Below, piece by piece: positions 17,340 to 25,539 of a stretch of DNA of 64,000 nt. Position numbers and translations under genes: made by a program. The DNA is taken from NCBI GenBank assembly GCA_963804005.1, contig CAWDOP010000007.1, forward strand, positions 1-64,000, in the 5' to 3' direction. Source of the DNA: JAGXRK01 sp963804005 (GTDB lineage Bacteria; Bacteroidota; Ignavibacteria; Ignavibacteriales; Ignavibacteriaceae). Within the stretch, counting starts at the first letter, position 1, and each line of letters opens with the position of its first letter. The notes beneath the pieces are model-generated. The model made no database searches, was not told the origin of the DNA, and saw only the letters and a list, made by a program, of their open reading frames with translations.

Positions 17340-18614
17340 ATGGCGCGTTTTGCAACAATTGACAGAGACAAATCAATGTCGGCTGTTCTAAAAGTAATTG
17401 GAGTTGGCGGCGGCGGCTGTAATGCCATTGAGAGTATGATCTCAAAAGGATTAAATGGCGTTGAGTACGTTGCAATCAATACCGATTCACAGGTACTGAA
17501 AAGCAGCACTGCTACACACAAAATTCAATGTGGAACTTCAATTACAAGAGGTCTCGGTGCCGGAGCTGATCCTAATGTTGGAAGGAAAGCTATAGAAGAA
17601 GACCGTGAACTTATTGCAGAAGTTCTTACAGGAAGTGATATGGTTTTTGTTACTGCCGGTATGGGAGGCGGAACAGGAACCGGTGGTGCGTCTGTTGTAG
17701 CTTCAATTGCTAAAAGCATTGGTGCTTTGGTTGTCGGTATTGTTACTAAACCTTTCCGCTGGGAAGGTAAAACTAGAATGCTGAATGCCGAAAAAGGTAT
17801 TCAGGAATTGCGCCAGCATGTTGACAGCTTAATTGTAATTCCGAATGAAAGATTGTTAAGCATTCTTGATAAAGGTATTAATGCCTTTGCAGCCTTTGAT
17901 AAACCAAACGAAGTTCTTTATGAAGCAACACGCGGTATAGCTGATATTATTACTATCGAAGGATTAATAAATGTTGACTTTGCGGATGTTCGTGCAGTTA
18001 TGAATCAAAGCGGCGAAGCATTGATGGGTTGCGGAATAGCAAGCGGAGAAAATCGCGCCATAGAAGCTGCTCAGAAAGCAATCTCATCACCGCTGCTTGA
18101 AGGGGTTAGTATTAAAGGTGCAAAAAGCGTTCTGCTCAATGTTACAGGTTCAAGCAGTATAACAATGCAGGAAATTAATGAAGGAAATAATGTGATCTTT
18201 GAAGCTGCAGGTGAAGAAGCTAATGTTATTTTCGGTGTTGTGAAAAAAGATGAAATGAATGATTACATTTCTTACACTGTTATTGCTACCGGATTTGATA
18301 CAGGCAAAAGTTCATATACATCGAGAGCAGTAAAACAATTAACTAAAGATGAACCAAAAGAAACTAAATTCAGAGGCGGATTCTCCTTTTTCGATAATCC
18401 TGAATTCAATTCTGAAGACCTTGAGGTTCCAACTATACTCAGAGTTAAAAGCCCAAAGTCATCCATAGAAGATGAAGATAAAGACAAGAATGATAATCAG
18501 AGCGGTTTCACCGTAGATGCATCAAGGTATGCCTGGTCTAAAGAAAAAGCTGAAAAGAAAGATGATTCTGATGACGATGAAAGTTCTTCGTTTCTCAGAA
18601 TGATTATGGATTAA
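17340..18614 (+). CDS. ftsZ: Cell division GTPase FtsZ
   Basis: This 424-aa tubulin homologue polymerises into the Z ring. GGGGCNAIE and the tubulin signature GGGTGTGGAS are intact, as is the T7-loop segment NVDFADVRAVM. A strong Shine-Dalgarno (AGGAGG) 4-5 nt before the ATG suggests higher expression than its coupled neighbours. The C-terminus is odd. A motif resembling the conserved FtsA-binding peptide (LEVPTILRVK, about residues 360-369) is followed by about 50 acidic, disordered residues and a second FLR-containing end, SSSFLRMIMD. It is the last gene of the cluster; no strong terminator is evident before the convergent gene. Confidence 0.97.
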   Translation: MARFATIDRDKSMSAVLKVIGVGGGGCNAIESMISKGLNGVEYVAINTDSQVLKSSTATHKIQCGTSITRGLGAGADPNVGRKAIEEDRELIAEVLTGSDMVFVTAGMGGGTGTGGASVVASIAKSIGALVVGIVTKPFRWEGKTRMLNAEKGIQELRQHVDSLIVIPNERLLSILDKGINAFAAFDKPNEVLYEATRGIADIITIEGLINVDFADVRAVMNQSGEALMGCGIASGENRAIEAAQKAISSPLLEGVSIKGAKSVLLNVTGSSSITMQEINEGNNVIFEAAGEEANVIFGVVKKDEMNDYISYTVIATGFDTGKSSYTSRAVKQLTKDEPKETKFRGGFSFFDNPEFNSEDLEVPTILRVKSPKSSIEDEDKDKNDNQSGFTVDASRYAWSKEKAEKKDDSDDDESSSFLRMIMD

Positions 18615-18655
18615 ATATAAAGGTTTAGCAGTAACTGTAAATAAAACGGCGAGCT

Positions 18656-18850
18656 TCATTCATCGCTGGGCCGTGCTTCGATGAGAACATTTTCATCGTA
18701 ATCAACTGTAACAATTATACGGTTGGGGTGGCAGCATATCCTGCAGTCCTCTATAAAGTCCTGCTTACCTTCGATTGTAAGATCGACCCATACTGCGTTG
18801 TCAACACCGCAATATTGGCAAATCCAGGTTAAAGTATCGTCGGGTTGCAT
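18656..18850 (-). CDS. CPXCG-type cysteine-rich small protein
   Basis: This 64-aa protein has two Cys pairs (CQYCG near residue 12 and CRICCHP near residue 37), matching the CPXCG-motif zinc-ribbon-like family of uncharacterised proteins. I start it at the ATG at 18850, where GGAG lies 5 nt upstream; a GTG six bases earlier would also be in frame. It is convergent to ftsZ and stands alone. The conserved Cys pairs suggest a bound zinc. No function is known to me. Confidence 0.8.
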   Translation of the reverse strand: MQPDDTLTWICQYCGVDNAVWVDLTIEGKQDFIEDCRICCHPNRIIVTVDYDENVLIEARPSDE

Positions 18851-18971
18851 TTTCACTCCGTATCAAATAATAGTCGTAAATTACATATCTAATTAGACCA
18901 TTCTGACTCTTAAAGTCAAACTAAATAGTATTTCTTTCACCCCTTGATTTTTATTTCTAAAAAATGTAAAT

Positions 18972-19003
18972 AGTACTCAAATGTTCACTATCTTTTGAAT
19001 ACT
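18972..19003. promoter_or_regulatory. Palindrome abutting the DnaE-like start codon
   Basis: AGTACTCAAA (18972-18981) and TTTGAATACT (18994-19003) are reverse complements at 9 of 10 positions, separated by 12 bp. The right arm ends at the base before the ATG at 19004. The size suits a dimeric repressor site. DnaE2-type polymerases are often SOS-controlled, but the motif does not match a LexA box I can name. No clear Shine-Dalgarno is present in this interval. Confidence 0.45.
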
Positions 19004-20674
19004 ATGAAAAAGGATTTTGAAGATCAATTATACATAATTCCCGAAGAGTGGCGTGCAGAACCACGAATAGTAACTCTTTATCCGCCGCTGCCTAAAAATA
19101 AAAGGGGAGTTGGCTTTGATATATTCGATTTCGAAATGCTGTTTAATGACGGCAAAACAAATGAACTTATCCGCACGGGACAAACAATAGGATGCTTTTA
19201 TATCGAGTCACCCGGTATGCGCTCTCTTCTCAGAAAACTTGATGTTCACGATTTTGAAATGCTTACGGCTGCAAGTTCAATAATAAGACCCGGTGTTGCT
19301 GAAAGCGGAATGATGCAGGAGTTTATTTTAAGACATAAAGATCCTTCGAAGCGTTTTTATTTCATTCCGCAGCTCGCAGAAGTTCTTGCCGATACTTACG
19401 GAGTTATGATTTATCAGGAAGATGTAATTAAAGTTGCAAATCAAATAGCCGGTTTAAGTTTGGAGGAAGCTGATCTTTTGCGTCGTGCAATGAGCGGAAA
19501 GATGAGATCACATAAAGCAATGCAGCAAATTACCAATCGCTTTTTTGAATCCTGTGAAATGAAAGGATTAAATGATAATCAGGCAAAAGAGCTTTGGAGA
19601 CAAATTGAATCGTTTGCTAGATATTCTTTTTGTAAAGCCCACAGTGCTTCGTTTGCTTTGCTTTCATACCAGGTTGCATTTCTTAAAGCATATTATCCCG
19701 CTGAATTTATGGCAGGTGTTCTGAGCAACGGCGGAGGTTTTTATTCTGCCGCAGTTTATGTTCAGGAAACAAAAAGAAGGGGAGTGAAAGTTCTTCTTCC
19801 GTGTATTAACAAAAGTGAATATGAATACACCGGAAAGAACAACGAAATGAGAATTGGATTAATGGCAATAAAAAACCTTTCACTTAATTCAATTCATAAA
19901 ATCCTTGACGAAAGAAAAAAACATGGTGAGTTTGTTTCGCTTGCTGATTTTCTTGTAAGAACAGGAGTCGCTTATGGAGAGAGTTCCATGCTTATAAACT
20001 GCGGTGCGATGGGATGCTTCCGTCAAACGCGTCCTGAACTTTTACGGTTGCTTGATATTTACATCAACAAAAGAAAAATACTTGATGAAAAATATAATGA
20101 TCTTTTTATGCATGAAACTTTTGCTCTTGAGCAGCAGGTAAAAACTTCGCAGAATTTTTCTTTGGAAGAAATCTGCAGAATGGAATACGAAACTTTTAAT
20201 TATATGGTAACACGTCATCCGCTGTATTTTTATAAAAACCTTTTTGATGATTCTTCAGTAATTAAAGCAAATGAAATAAATAAGTATAAAGGAAAATACG
20301 TTAAGATGATCGGCTGGTATATGACTTCAAAAAGAATACGTACTAAAAAAGGAGAGATAATGAAATTTTTATCTCTCGAAGATCTTACAGGCACTTTTGA
20401 AGCAGTTATATTTCCCAAAGTTTATTATCAGTATGCTGAATTAACTATGTCGATGGGACCTTACATTGTTGAGGGAATAGTTGATGAAAATGATCCTGTA
20501 AATCTTGTTGTTAAAAAATTGAATTTAGTTTCAGCAATTGGTGTATTGCGTGAGACAGAAAAGGACAGCGTTGAAAACAAATACTTTGGCGATGTTGAAA
20601 AAATATCTGAAGAAGATTTTATGCTGCTCGAAAATCTTAATAAAGAAAAATTGAGATTAGCTTATGCAGGTTGA
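19004..20674 (+). CDS. N-terminally truncated DnaE-type DNA polymerase III alpha
   Basis: This ORF of about 556 aa matches only the second half of DnaE-family polymerases. It has the fingers segment (GCFYIESPGMRSLL, RPGVAESGMMQEFI, YGVMIYQEDVIKVA, LLRRAMSGKM), the SFCKAHSASFALLSYQ region, a helix-hairpin-helix-type part and an OB fold (KYVKMIGWYMTSKRIRTKKGE). The N-terminal PHP domain and the palm with its three catalytic Asp are missing; complete proteins have about 1000 residues. DNA upstream is occupied by an unrelated minus-strand gene, so the missing part is not nearby. The frame is open without interruption. It is either a recently truncated DnaE2-like gene or a retained fragment with a non-catalytic role. 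The start is uncertain (ATG without SD; a TTG lies 9 bp upstream). Confidence 0.85.
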   Translation: MKKDFEDQLYIIPEEWRAEPRIVTLYPPLPKNKRGVGFDIFDFEMLFNDGKTNELIRTGQTIGCFYIESPGMRSLLRKLDVHDFEMLTAASSIIRPGVAESGMMQEFILRHKDPSKRFYFIPQLAEVLADTYGVMIYQEDVIKVANQIAGLSLEEADLLRRAMSGKMRSHKAMQQITNRFFESCEMKGLNDNQAKELWRQIESFARYSFCKAHSASFALLSYQVAFLKAYYPAEFMAGVLSNGGGFYSAAVYVQETKRRGVKVLLPCINKSEYEYTGKNNEMRIGLMAIKNLSLNSIHKILDERKKHGEFVSLADFLVRTGVAYGESSMLINCGAMGCFRQTRPELLRLLDIYINKRKILDEKYNDLFMHETFALEQQVKTSQNFSLEEICRMEYETFNYMVTRHPLYFYKNLFDDSSVIKANEINKYKGKYVKMIGWYMTSKRIRTKKGEIMKFLSLEDLTGTFEAVIFPKVYYQYAELTMSMGPYIVEGIVDENDPVNLVVKKLNLVSAIGVLRETEKDSVENKYFGDVEKISEEDFMLLENLNKEKLRLAYAG

Positions 20675-20686
20675 ATATTATATCAC

Positions 20687-21184
20687 TTATTTCATATTTA
20701 CGAATTGAGTCGGGAAATCTAAATCAGCTTCTTTAACCATACTGATAACAGCCTGAAGATCATCAATTTTAGGAGCTTGTACGCGTATCTGTTCATCCTG
20801 GATTTGAGCATTAACTTTCACCTTGGACTCTTTAATCATTTTTGTTATCAGCTTAGCATTCTCCTTGGATATTCCACTATGAAGATTAATTTTTTGTTTC
20901 AGCCTTCCATTTGCTGCAGCCTCAGGTTCATCAAACTTAAGAGCTTTAATGGAAATACCTCTGCGGATAAATTTAGTTTGCAGGATATCAATACTGGCTT
21001 TACGGGAATAATCATCCTTTGTATTAAGTGATATAAATTTCTCCTTTTTATTTAATTCCATTTCTGTTCTGGAATCTTTAAGATCATAACGCTGATTGAT
21101 CTCTTTAAGAGCCTGATTAACAGCATTATCTGCTTCCTGCAGATCAATTTCAGAAACGATATCAAAGGAATGATTTTGAGCCAT
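20687..21184 (-). CDS. yajQ: YajQ-family nucleotide-binding protein
   Basis: This 165-aa protein belongs to the YajQ (DUF520) family of small cytoplasmic proteins with two ferredoxin-like subdomains. Matches include HSFDIVSEIDLQEADNAV at the N-terminus, ISLNTKDDYSRKASIDIL in the middle and DLDFPTQFVNMK at the C-terminus. Some members bind cyclic di-GMP or nucleic acid, but the general role is unsettled. Length is typical (about 163). It is convergent to the truncated polymerase gene, with 12 bp between stops. Confidence 0.93.
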   Translation of the reverse strand: MAQNHSFDIVSEIDLQEADNAVNQALKEINQRYDLKDSRTEMELNKKEKFISLNTKDDYSRKASIDILQTKFIRRGISIKALKFDEPEAAANGRLKQKINLHSGISKENAKLITKMIKESKVKVNAQIQDEQIRVQAPKIDDLQAVISMVKEADLDFPTQFVNMK

Positions 21185-21314
21185 AAAATTCTCACGTAAT
21201 AATTATTTATAAACTTCTAAGGAATAATGTAGTGTTGGACTAAGGGAATATTAAATCACCATTAACGAATTTCAAATCCCAAACTCCATTACTCCAATAT
21301 TCCAATAAAAAGAG

Positions 21315-21389
21315 TCGGGGTGGGGAGATTCGAACTCCCGACCTCTTCGTCCCGAACGAAGCGCGCTAACCGGGCTGCGCTACACCCCG
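21315..21389 (-). tRNA. tRNA-Pro (anticodon CGG)
   Basis: On the minus strand a complete 75-nt cloverleaf folds: acceptor CGGGGTG with CACCCCG, D arm GCGC/GCGC, anticodon arm CTTCG/CGAAG around loop TTCGGGA (anticodon CGG), T arm GGGAG/CTCCC with TTCGAAT, and discriminator A. It reads CCG proline codons. The 3' CCA is not encoded and must be added by the CCA-adding enzyme. It stands alone between yajQ and the pyr leader. Confidence 0.96.
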
Positions 21390-21596
21390 AGAATTTAATT
21401 ACAATTATTAAATAACATTTTTTACTTCACTTGCTAAAATGGACTTTTTTCCTTAAAAATCAATTCTTTGCATGCGTATTTAAGTAATAAGTGTTAAAAA
21501 AGCTAAAAATTGTTGATTTTGAAACTTCAAAAATTTATTGTTCAGATATTTACTTTGATGTTTCAATGACTTAAGTTTGGACAGTTTATTTATTAA

Positions 21597-21627
21597 CCTT
21601 TAAATCTATCCGGAGAGATGGAAAAGG
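21597..21627 (+). promoter_or_regulatory. PyrR-binding RNA loop (anti-antiterminator) in the pyr leader
   Basis: The transcript can fold as CCUUU (21597-21601) with AAAGG (21623-21627) below and AUCU (21604-21607) with AGAU (21616-21619) above, with an internal loop between. The terminal part carries UCCGGAGAG (21609-21617), an exact match to the core UCCNGNGAG of known PyrR-binding loops. It lies about 70 nt before pyrR, and a terminator hairpin follows. UMP-bound PyrR stabilising this loop would favour termination. Confidence 0.75.
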
Positions 21628-21661
21628 AAATTAAAATTTATATTAACCAACTATAACGTAA

Positions 21662-21694
21662 CCTCTGCGGATGAAAATCCAAGGAGGCTTTTTT
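21662..21694 (+). terminator. Attenuator hairpin of the pyr operon, overlapping the pyrR Shine-Dalgarno
   Basis: CCTC (21662-21665) pairs with GAGG (21684-21687), and GGAT (21669-21672) with ATCC (21677-21680) around a GAAA loop. TTTTTT (21689-21694) follows directly, just 4 nt before the pyrR ATG. The 3' arm contains AAGGAGG (21681-21687), the pyrR ribosome-binding site, so the same hairpin can stop transcription and hide the ribosome site. Confidence 0.72.
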
Positions 21695-21698
21695 GTAT

Positions 21699-22244
21699 AT
21701 GAATATAAAATCTAAAATAATCGACAAAGAAGGGTTTAATAGAATTATAACCCGCATATCTCACGAAATTCTTGAGCATAATAAAGGTTCTGAAAATCTT
21801 GTTCTTATTGGAATGAGAACCAGAGGTGAATTCCTTGCAAAAAGAATTCGGGAAAAAATTAAAGAAATTGACGGTGTTGAACTTCCTTTCGGTGTTCTTG
21901 ATGTTACTCTTTACAGAGATGATTTCAGAACCAGAATGAAACAACCGCAGGTTTCTGTTTCAGATATGACGTTTGATATAAATGAAAAAGATATCATCTT
22001 AATCGACGATGTACTTTATACCGGAAGAACAGCTCGATCAGCATTAAATGCCTTAATGGATCTGGGAAGACCAAGGTCTATTCAATTGAGTATTCTTATT
22101 GATAGAGGTCATCGTGAATTACCTATTCGCGCTGATTATGTCGGGAAAAACATTCCAACATCTTTAGATGAAGAAATAAAAGTTAAAATGGAAGAATTCG
22201 ACGGTGAAGATGCTATCTATCTCGTTGAAGCGGAAAAAAAATAA
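21699..22244 (+). CDS. pyrR: Pyrimidine operon regulator / uracil phosphoribosyltransferase PyrR
   Basis: This 181-aa type I phosphoribosyltransferase-fold protein senses UMP/UTP and binds pyr mRNA; many members also convert uracil and PRPP to UMP. The PRPP loop IILIDDVLYTGRTARSAL is diagnostic, as is GMRTRGEFLAKRI near the N-terminus. I start it at the ATG at 21699; an in-frame TTG at 21693 lies in the T-run. The leader carries a PyrR-type binding loop and terminator, so it should control itself together with pyrB and pyrC, which follow closely (18 bp and 15 bp gaps). Confidence 0.95.
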   Translation: MNIKSKIIDKEGFNRIITRISHEILEHNKGSENLVLIGMRTRGEFLAKRIREKIKEIDGVELPFGVLDVTLYRDDFRTRMKQPQVSVSDMTFDINEKDIILIDDVLYTGRTARSALNALMDLGRPRSIQLSILIDRGHRELPIRADYVGKNIPTSLDEEIKVKMEEFDGEDAIYLVEAEKK

Positions 22245-22261
22245 TTTGAGAGAATAATTAA

Positions 22262-23182
22262 ATGCCATTATCCAGCAGACATTTACTCGGGCTTCAGGGA
22301 GTTCCCAAAGAAGACATTCAACTAATTCTTGATACTTCAATTACATTCAGAGAAGTTCTGGAAAGACCAATAAAAAAAGTTCCTACTTTGCAGGGGAAAA
22401 CAGTAGTAAATCTTTTTTATGAAAGTTCTACAAGAACAAGAATTTCTTTTGAGCTTGCTGAAAAAAGACTTTCTGCCGATTCAATTAACTTTGCGATTTC
22501 CACAAGCAGCGTCAGCAAGGGCGAAACGCTTAAAGACACTATAAGAAATATTGAAGCTATGAAAGTTGATATGGTTGTTGTTCGTCACGCTGCAGCAGGC
22601 ATACCCTTATTTCTTACAAAGGTTTGTGATTCAAACATTATAAATGCTGGTGATGGAATTCACGAACATCCAACTCAGGCTTTACTTGACATGTATTCTA
22701 TAAGAGAAAAACTTGGAAGACTTGATGGATTAAAAGTTTGCATAGTTGGAGATATTGCTCACAGCAGAGTGGCTTTATCAAACATTTATGGATTAAAAAC
22801 CATGGGTGCTAAAGTTTCTCTTTGCGGACCTTCAACTATGATTCCCAAATTTGTTGAAGAACTAGGTGTTGATGTTATCACTAACATTGATGAAGCAATT
22901 CAGGAAAATGATGTCCTGAATATTTTAAGAATTCAGTTAGAAAGAAAAGCCAGGGAATATTTCCCTTCAATAAGAGAGTATGCAAAATATTTTGGAATTA
23001 CAAAAGAGCGTTTGGAAAAAAACGGAAAAGATGTTCTTATACTTCATCCCGGACCTATAAATAGAGGAGTTGAGATAGCATCTGATGTTGCAGATGGACC
23101 TTATCAGATTATTCTTAATCAAGTAACAAATGGCGTTGCAGTAAGAATGGCAGTTCTATATTTACTCGGAACCTTAAACTAA
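22262..23182 (+). CDS. pyrB: Aspartate carbamoyltransferase catalytic subunit
   Basis: This 306-aa enzyme condenses carbamoyl phosphate and aspartate to carbamoyl aspartate, the first committed pyrimidine step. The carbamoyl-phosphate loop STRTRISFE, the SVSKGET loop, HPTQALLD and HPGPINRGVE are all present. No regulatory subunit gene (pyrI) follows, so it is probably a plain catalytic trimer, or works with PyrC as in some bacteria. Length is normal. Control through the upstream PyrR leader is expected. Confidence 0.96.
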   Translation: MPLSSRHLLGLQGVPKEDIQLILDTSITFREVLERPIKKVPTLQGKTVVNLFYESSTRTRISFELAEKRLSADSINFAISTSSVSKGETLKDTIRNIEAMKVDMVVVRHAAAGIPLFLTKVCDSNIINAGDGIHEHPTQALLDMYSIREKLGRLDGLKVCIVGDIAHSRVALSNIYGLKTMGAKVSLCGPSTMIPKFVEELGVDVITNIDEAIQENDVLNILRIQLERKAREYFPSIREYAKYFGITKERLEKNGKDVLILHPGPINRGVEIASDVADGPYQIILNQVTNGVAVRMAVLYLLGTLN

Positions 23183-23196
23183 ACGGAAATTTTATA

Positions 23197-24489
23197 ATGA
23201 AGATATTATTAAAAGATGTTGCCGTTAATAATCCTGTTCAAAATTTGAAGGAAGAAAAAATTGATATACTTATTGACAATGGAATAATATCTGAAATAGG
23301 TTCGTTGAATAAGTCTGAATTAGGTGAAATAAGGAAGTTTGATTTTACAGGCAAAGTAGTTACGCCAGGATTTTTTGATATGCACGTGCATATGAGAGAA
23401 CCCGGAAGAGAAGATAAAGAAACTGTGAAGTCCGGATGCGACAGTGCTGCGAATGGCGGATTCACTGGTGTTGCCTGTATGCCAAACACAGAACCTGCAA
23501 TTGATTCGGCTGAAGTTGTTGCTTTCATAAAAAAGCAGGCGTTAGAGCATCTGGTTGATGTTTATCCTGTTGCTGCAGCAACGGTTGGAAGAAAAGGAGA
23601 AATCCTCTCTCCAATGGCTGAATTGTTTGAAGCCGGTGCAGTAGGCTTTTCTGATGATGGAACAGCAATTAAAAATGCTTCTATACTTAAACGTGCAATG
23701 GAATATGCGAAGATGTATGATCTTCCGATAATTGAACATTGCGAAGATGAATCTCTTGCTGGTGGTGCGATGAATGAAAGTATTAATTCAACCATACTTG
23801 GTTTGCCGCCAATTCCTTCTATAGCAGAAGATCTTATTGTAATGAGAGATATCTTGGTTGCAGAATATACTGGTGCGAAAATTCATATTGCTCATGTCAG
23901 TACAAGAAAAGCAGTTGAAATGGTTCGGGAAGCAAAAGCCAAAGGAATTAAAGTCACAGCAGAAGTTACTCCTCACCATTTTGCACTTACAGATGATGCA
24001 GTTAAAACTTATGATACAAATGTTAAAATAAATCCTCCACTTCGTACAAGAAGAGATGTTGATGCCATAATGGAAGGATTGAAGGATGGAACATTAGATT
24101 GTATTGCTTCAGATCATGCCCCTCATACAATCGAGGAAAAAGAAGTTGAATTTGAATATGCTCCTAACGGTATAATTGGCTTAGAAACTCAAATAGGTTT
24201 GGCTTTAACGGAATTATTTCATAAAAAGATCTTAACTCTTGAACAATTGATTGAAAAATTAGCAGTCAATCCAAGAAGAATATTAAAAATTCCGGTTCCT
24301 CAAATTAAAAAAGGTGAACCGGCAAATCTTACCATATTAGATATAAACTCCGTCTGGACAGTTGATAAAACAAAATTCTTGAGTAAGTCTATTAATACTC
24401 CATTTGATAAAAAATTGCTGACCGGTAAATCAATTGCAGTAATCAACAAACAAAAAATGTTTTTGGAAGGAAAGTTCTTCGGTATTTGA
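23197..24489 (+). CDS. pyrC: Dihydroorotase (class I)
   Basis: This 430-aa zinc amidohydrolase cyclises carbamoyl aspartate to dihydroorotate. Metal-binding MHVHMREPGRED, the IIEHCED and AHVSTRKAVE histidine regions and ASDHAPH are in order. Length and motif style fit class I dihydroorotases that pair with PyrB. It is last in the pyrR-pyrB-pyrC operon and is followed by a strong terminator. Later pathway genes (pyrD, pyrE, pyrF) are not in the window. Confidence 0.95.
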   Translation: MKILLKDVAVNNPVQNLKEEKIDILIDNGIISEIGSLNKSELGEIRKFDFTGKVVTPGFFDMHVHMREPGREDKETVKSGCDSAANGGFTGVACMPNTEPAIDSAEVVAFIKKQALEHLVDVYPVAAATVGRKGEILSPMAELFEAGAVGFSDDGTAIKNASILKRAMEYAKMYDLPIIEHCEDESLAGGAMNESINSTILGLPPIPSIAEDLIVMRDILVAEYTGAKIHIAHVSTRKAVEMVREAKAKGIKVTAEVTPHHFALTDDAVKTYDTNVKINPPLRTRRDVDAIMEGLKDGTLDCIASDHAPHTIEEKEVEFEYAPNGIIGLETQIGLALTELFHKKILTLEQLIEKLAVNPRRILKIPVPQIKKGEPANLTILDINSVWTVDKTKFLSKSINTPFDKKLLTGKSIAVINKQKMFLEGKFFGI

Positions 24490-24514
24490 TTTAATTTCCT
24501 ATGAATTTATATCC

Positions 24515-24549
24515 AGCCGATGTTTAATTAAATAGACATCGGCTTTTTA
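24515..24549 (+). terminator. Terminator of the pyr operon
   Basis: AGCCGATGT (24515-24523) and ACATCGGCT (24536-24544) form a perfect 9-bp stem with a 12-nt loop, followed by TTTTTATTT. It closes the pyrR-pyrB-pyrC operon. Confidence 0.9.
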
Positions 24550-24637
24550 TTTCTTGCATTTTTATTAAAAAATAGGGCTTTTTTGTGGCATTTGCTTTGG
24601 TAAAGAGAATCAGAATTAAAAAGAAAAGGACAGAGTA

Positions 24638-25450
24638 ATGAAAAAGTTAAAAATAATCTTCGCAATTCTACTTACAAGCTTTTTGTTTGTAGCTTGTAAT
24701 GTAAACGATACTTCTTACGAATATGATTATACTGCACCCAAAATTCCAACCGGGTTAAGTGTTTTAAACGGTGAGGATAGAGTTGATCTTTACTGGAGTC
24801 ATAATCGCGAGAGTGATCTTGCCGGTTATAATGTCTATTACAGTGATTCTTATGATGGAAGGTATACACTAATCGGAACTACATCCAATAATTATTTTGT
24901 CGATTATGATGTTTCAATAGGTACCCGATATTACTACGCTGTTACTGCTTTTGATTATAATAACAATGAAAGTGAGTTGAGTGTTGAGGTAGTTTATGCT
25001 CGTCCAAGACCTGAAGGATTTAATCAATCTATTTTTGACTATAGAAGATTTCCAGACATCTCAGGCTATTCATTTTCTGAATATGCAGTAAGACCTTATG
25101 ATTATCTTTATACTGACTTTTTCTTTGAAATATATAATGGTGTAAATTATCTGGTAGTTTACGATGATACAGATATAATAGATATGGGTCCAACGTATGA
25201 TATTTACGATATAGACTTTGCTCCTTTAAGCGGATGGTCACCGACAAAAGATGTAATTGCTCAAGTTGGACATACTTATGTGATCTGGACTTACGATAAT
25301 CACTTTGCAAAAGTCAGAATATCAGCAATCACTTCTGAAAGAATAGTATTTGACTGGGCTTATCAAACAGTTTCTGGAGATACTCAGTTAAAACCAATAG
25401 TTAAGGATGGAACAAGAGATCTTAAGATTAGTTATAGAAGTTTAGATTAA
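24638..25450 (+). CDS. Lipoprotein with fibronectin type III domain
   Basis: This 270-aa exported protein has a lipoprotein signal peptide (MKKLKIIFAILLTSFLF) with lipobox LFVAC, Cys20 being the lipidation site. A fibronectin type III domain spans about residues 35-120 (IPTGLSVLNGEDRVDLYWSH... to YYYAVTAFDYNNNES). The C-terminal 150 residues are Tyr/Asp-rich, look beta-rich and are not recognised. It stands alone, with terminators on both sides. A cell-surface binding or structural role is likely; the ligand is unknown. FN3 lipoproteins of this kind are common in Bacteroidota-related lineages. Confidence 0.82.
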   Translation: MKKLKIIFAILLTSFLFVACNVNDTSYEYDYTAPKIPTGLSVLNGEDRVDLYWSHNRESDLAGYNVYYSDSYDGRYTLIGTTSNNYFVDYDVSIGTRYYYAVTAFDYNNNESELSVEVVYARPRPEGFNQSIFDYRRFPDISGYSFSEYAVRPYDYLYTDFFFEIYNGVNYLVVYDDTDIIDMGPTYDIYDIDFAPLSGWSPTKDVIAQVGHTYVIWTYDNHFAKVRISAITSERIVFDWAYQTVSGDTQLKPIVKDGTRDLKISYRSLD

Positions 25451-25464
25451 AGAGAGTATTTATT

Positions 25465-25512
25465 GTGTAAATCTATAGAGTCTGTTTGATGATATAGATT
25501 TACACTTTTTTA
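25465..25512 (+). terminator. Terminator of the FN3 lipoprotein gene
   Basis: GTGTAAATCTATA (25465-25477) pairs perfectly with TATAGATTTACAC (25493-25505), a 13-bp stem with a 15-nt loop followed by TTTTTT. Confidence 0.9.
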
Positions 25513-25539
25513 TTATTTAAATTTGAGCCACGGTTTGAA

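Noticed and set aside
21241..21310. Repeated ACTCCA/TTCCAATA-like words before the tRNA
   Set aside because: Too short and irregular for a repeat array; low-complexity DNA.
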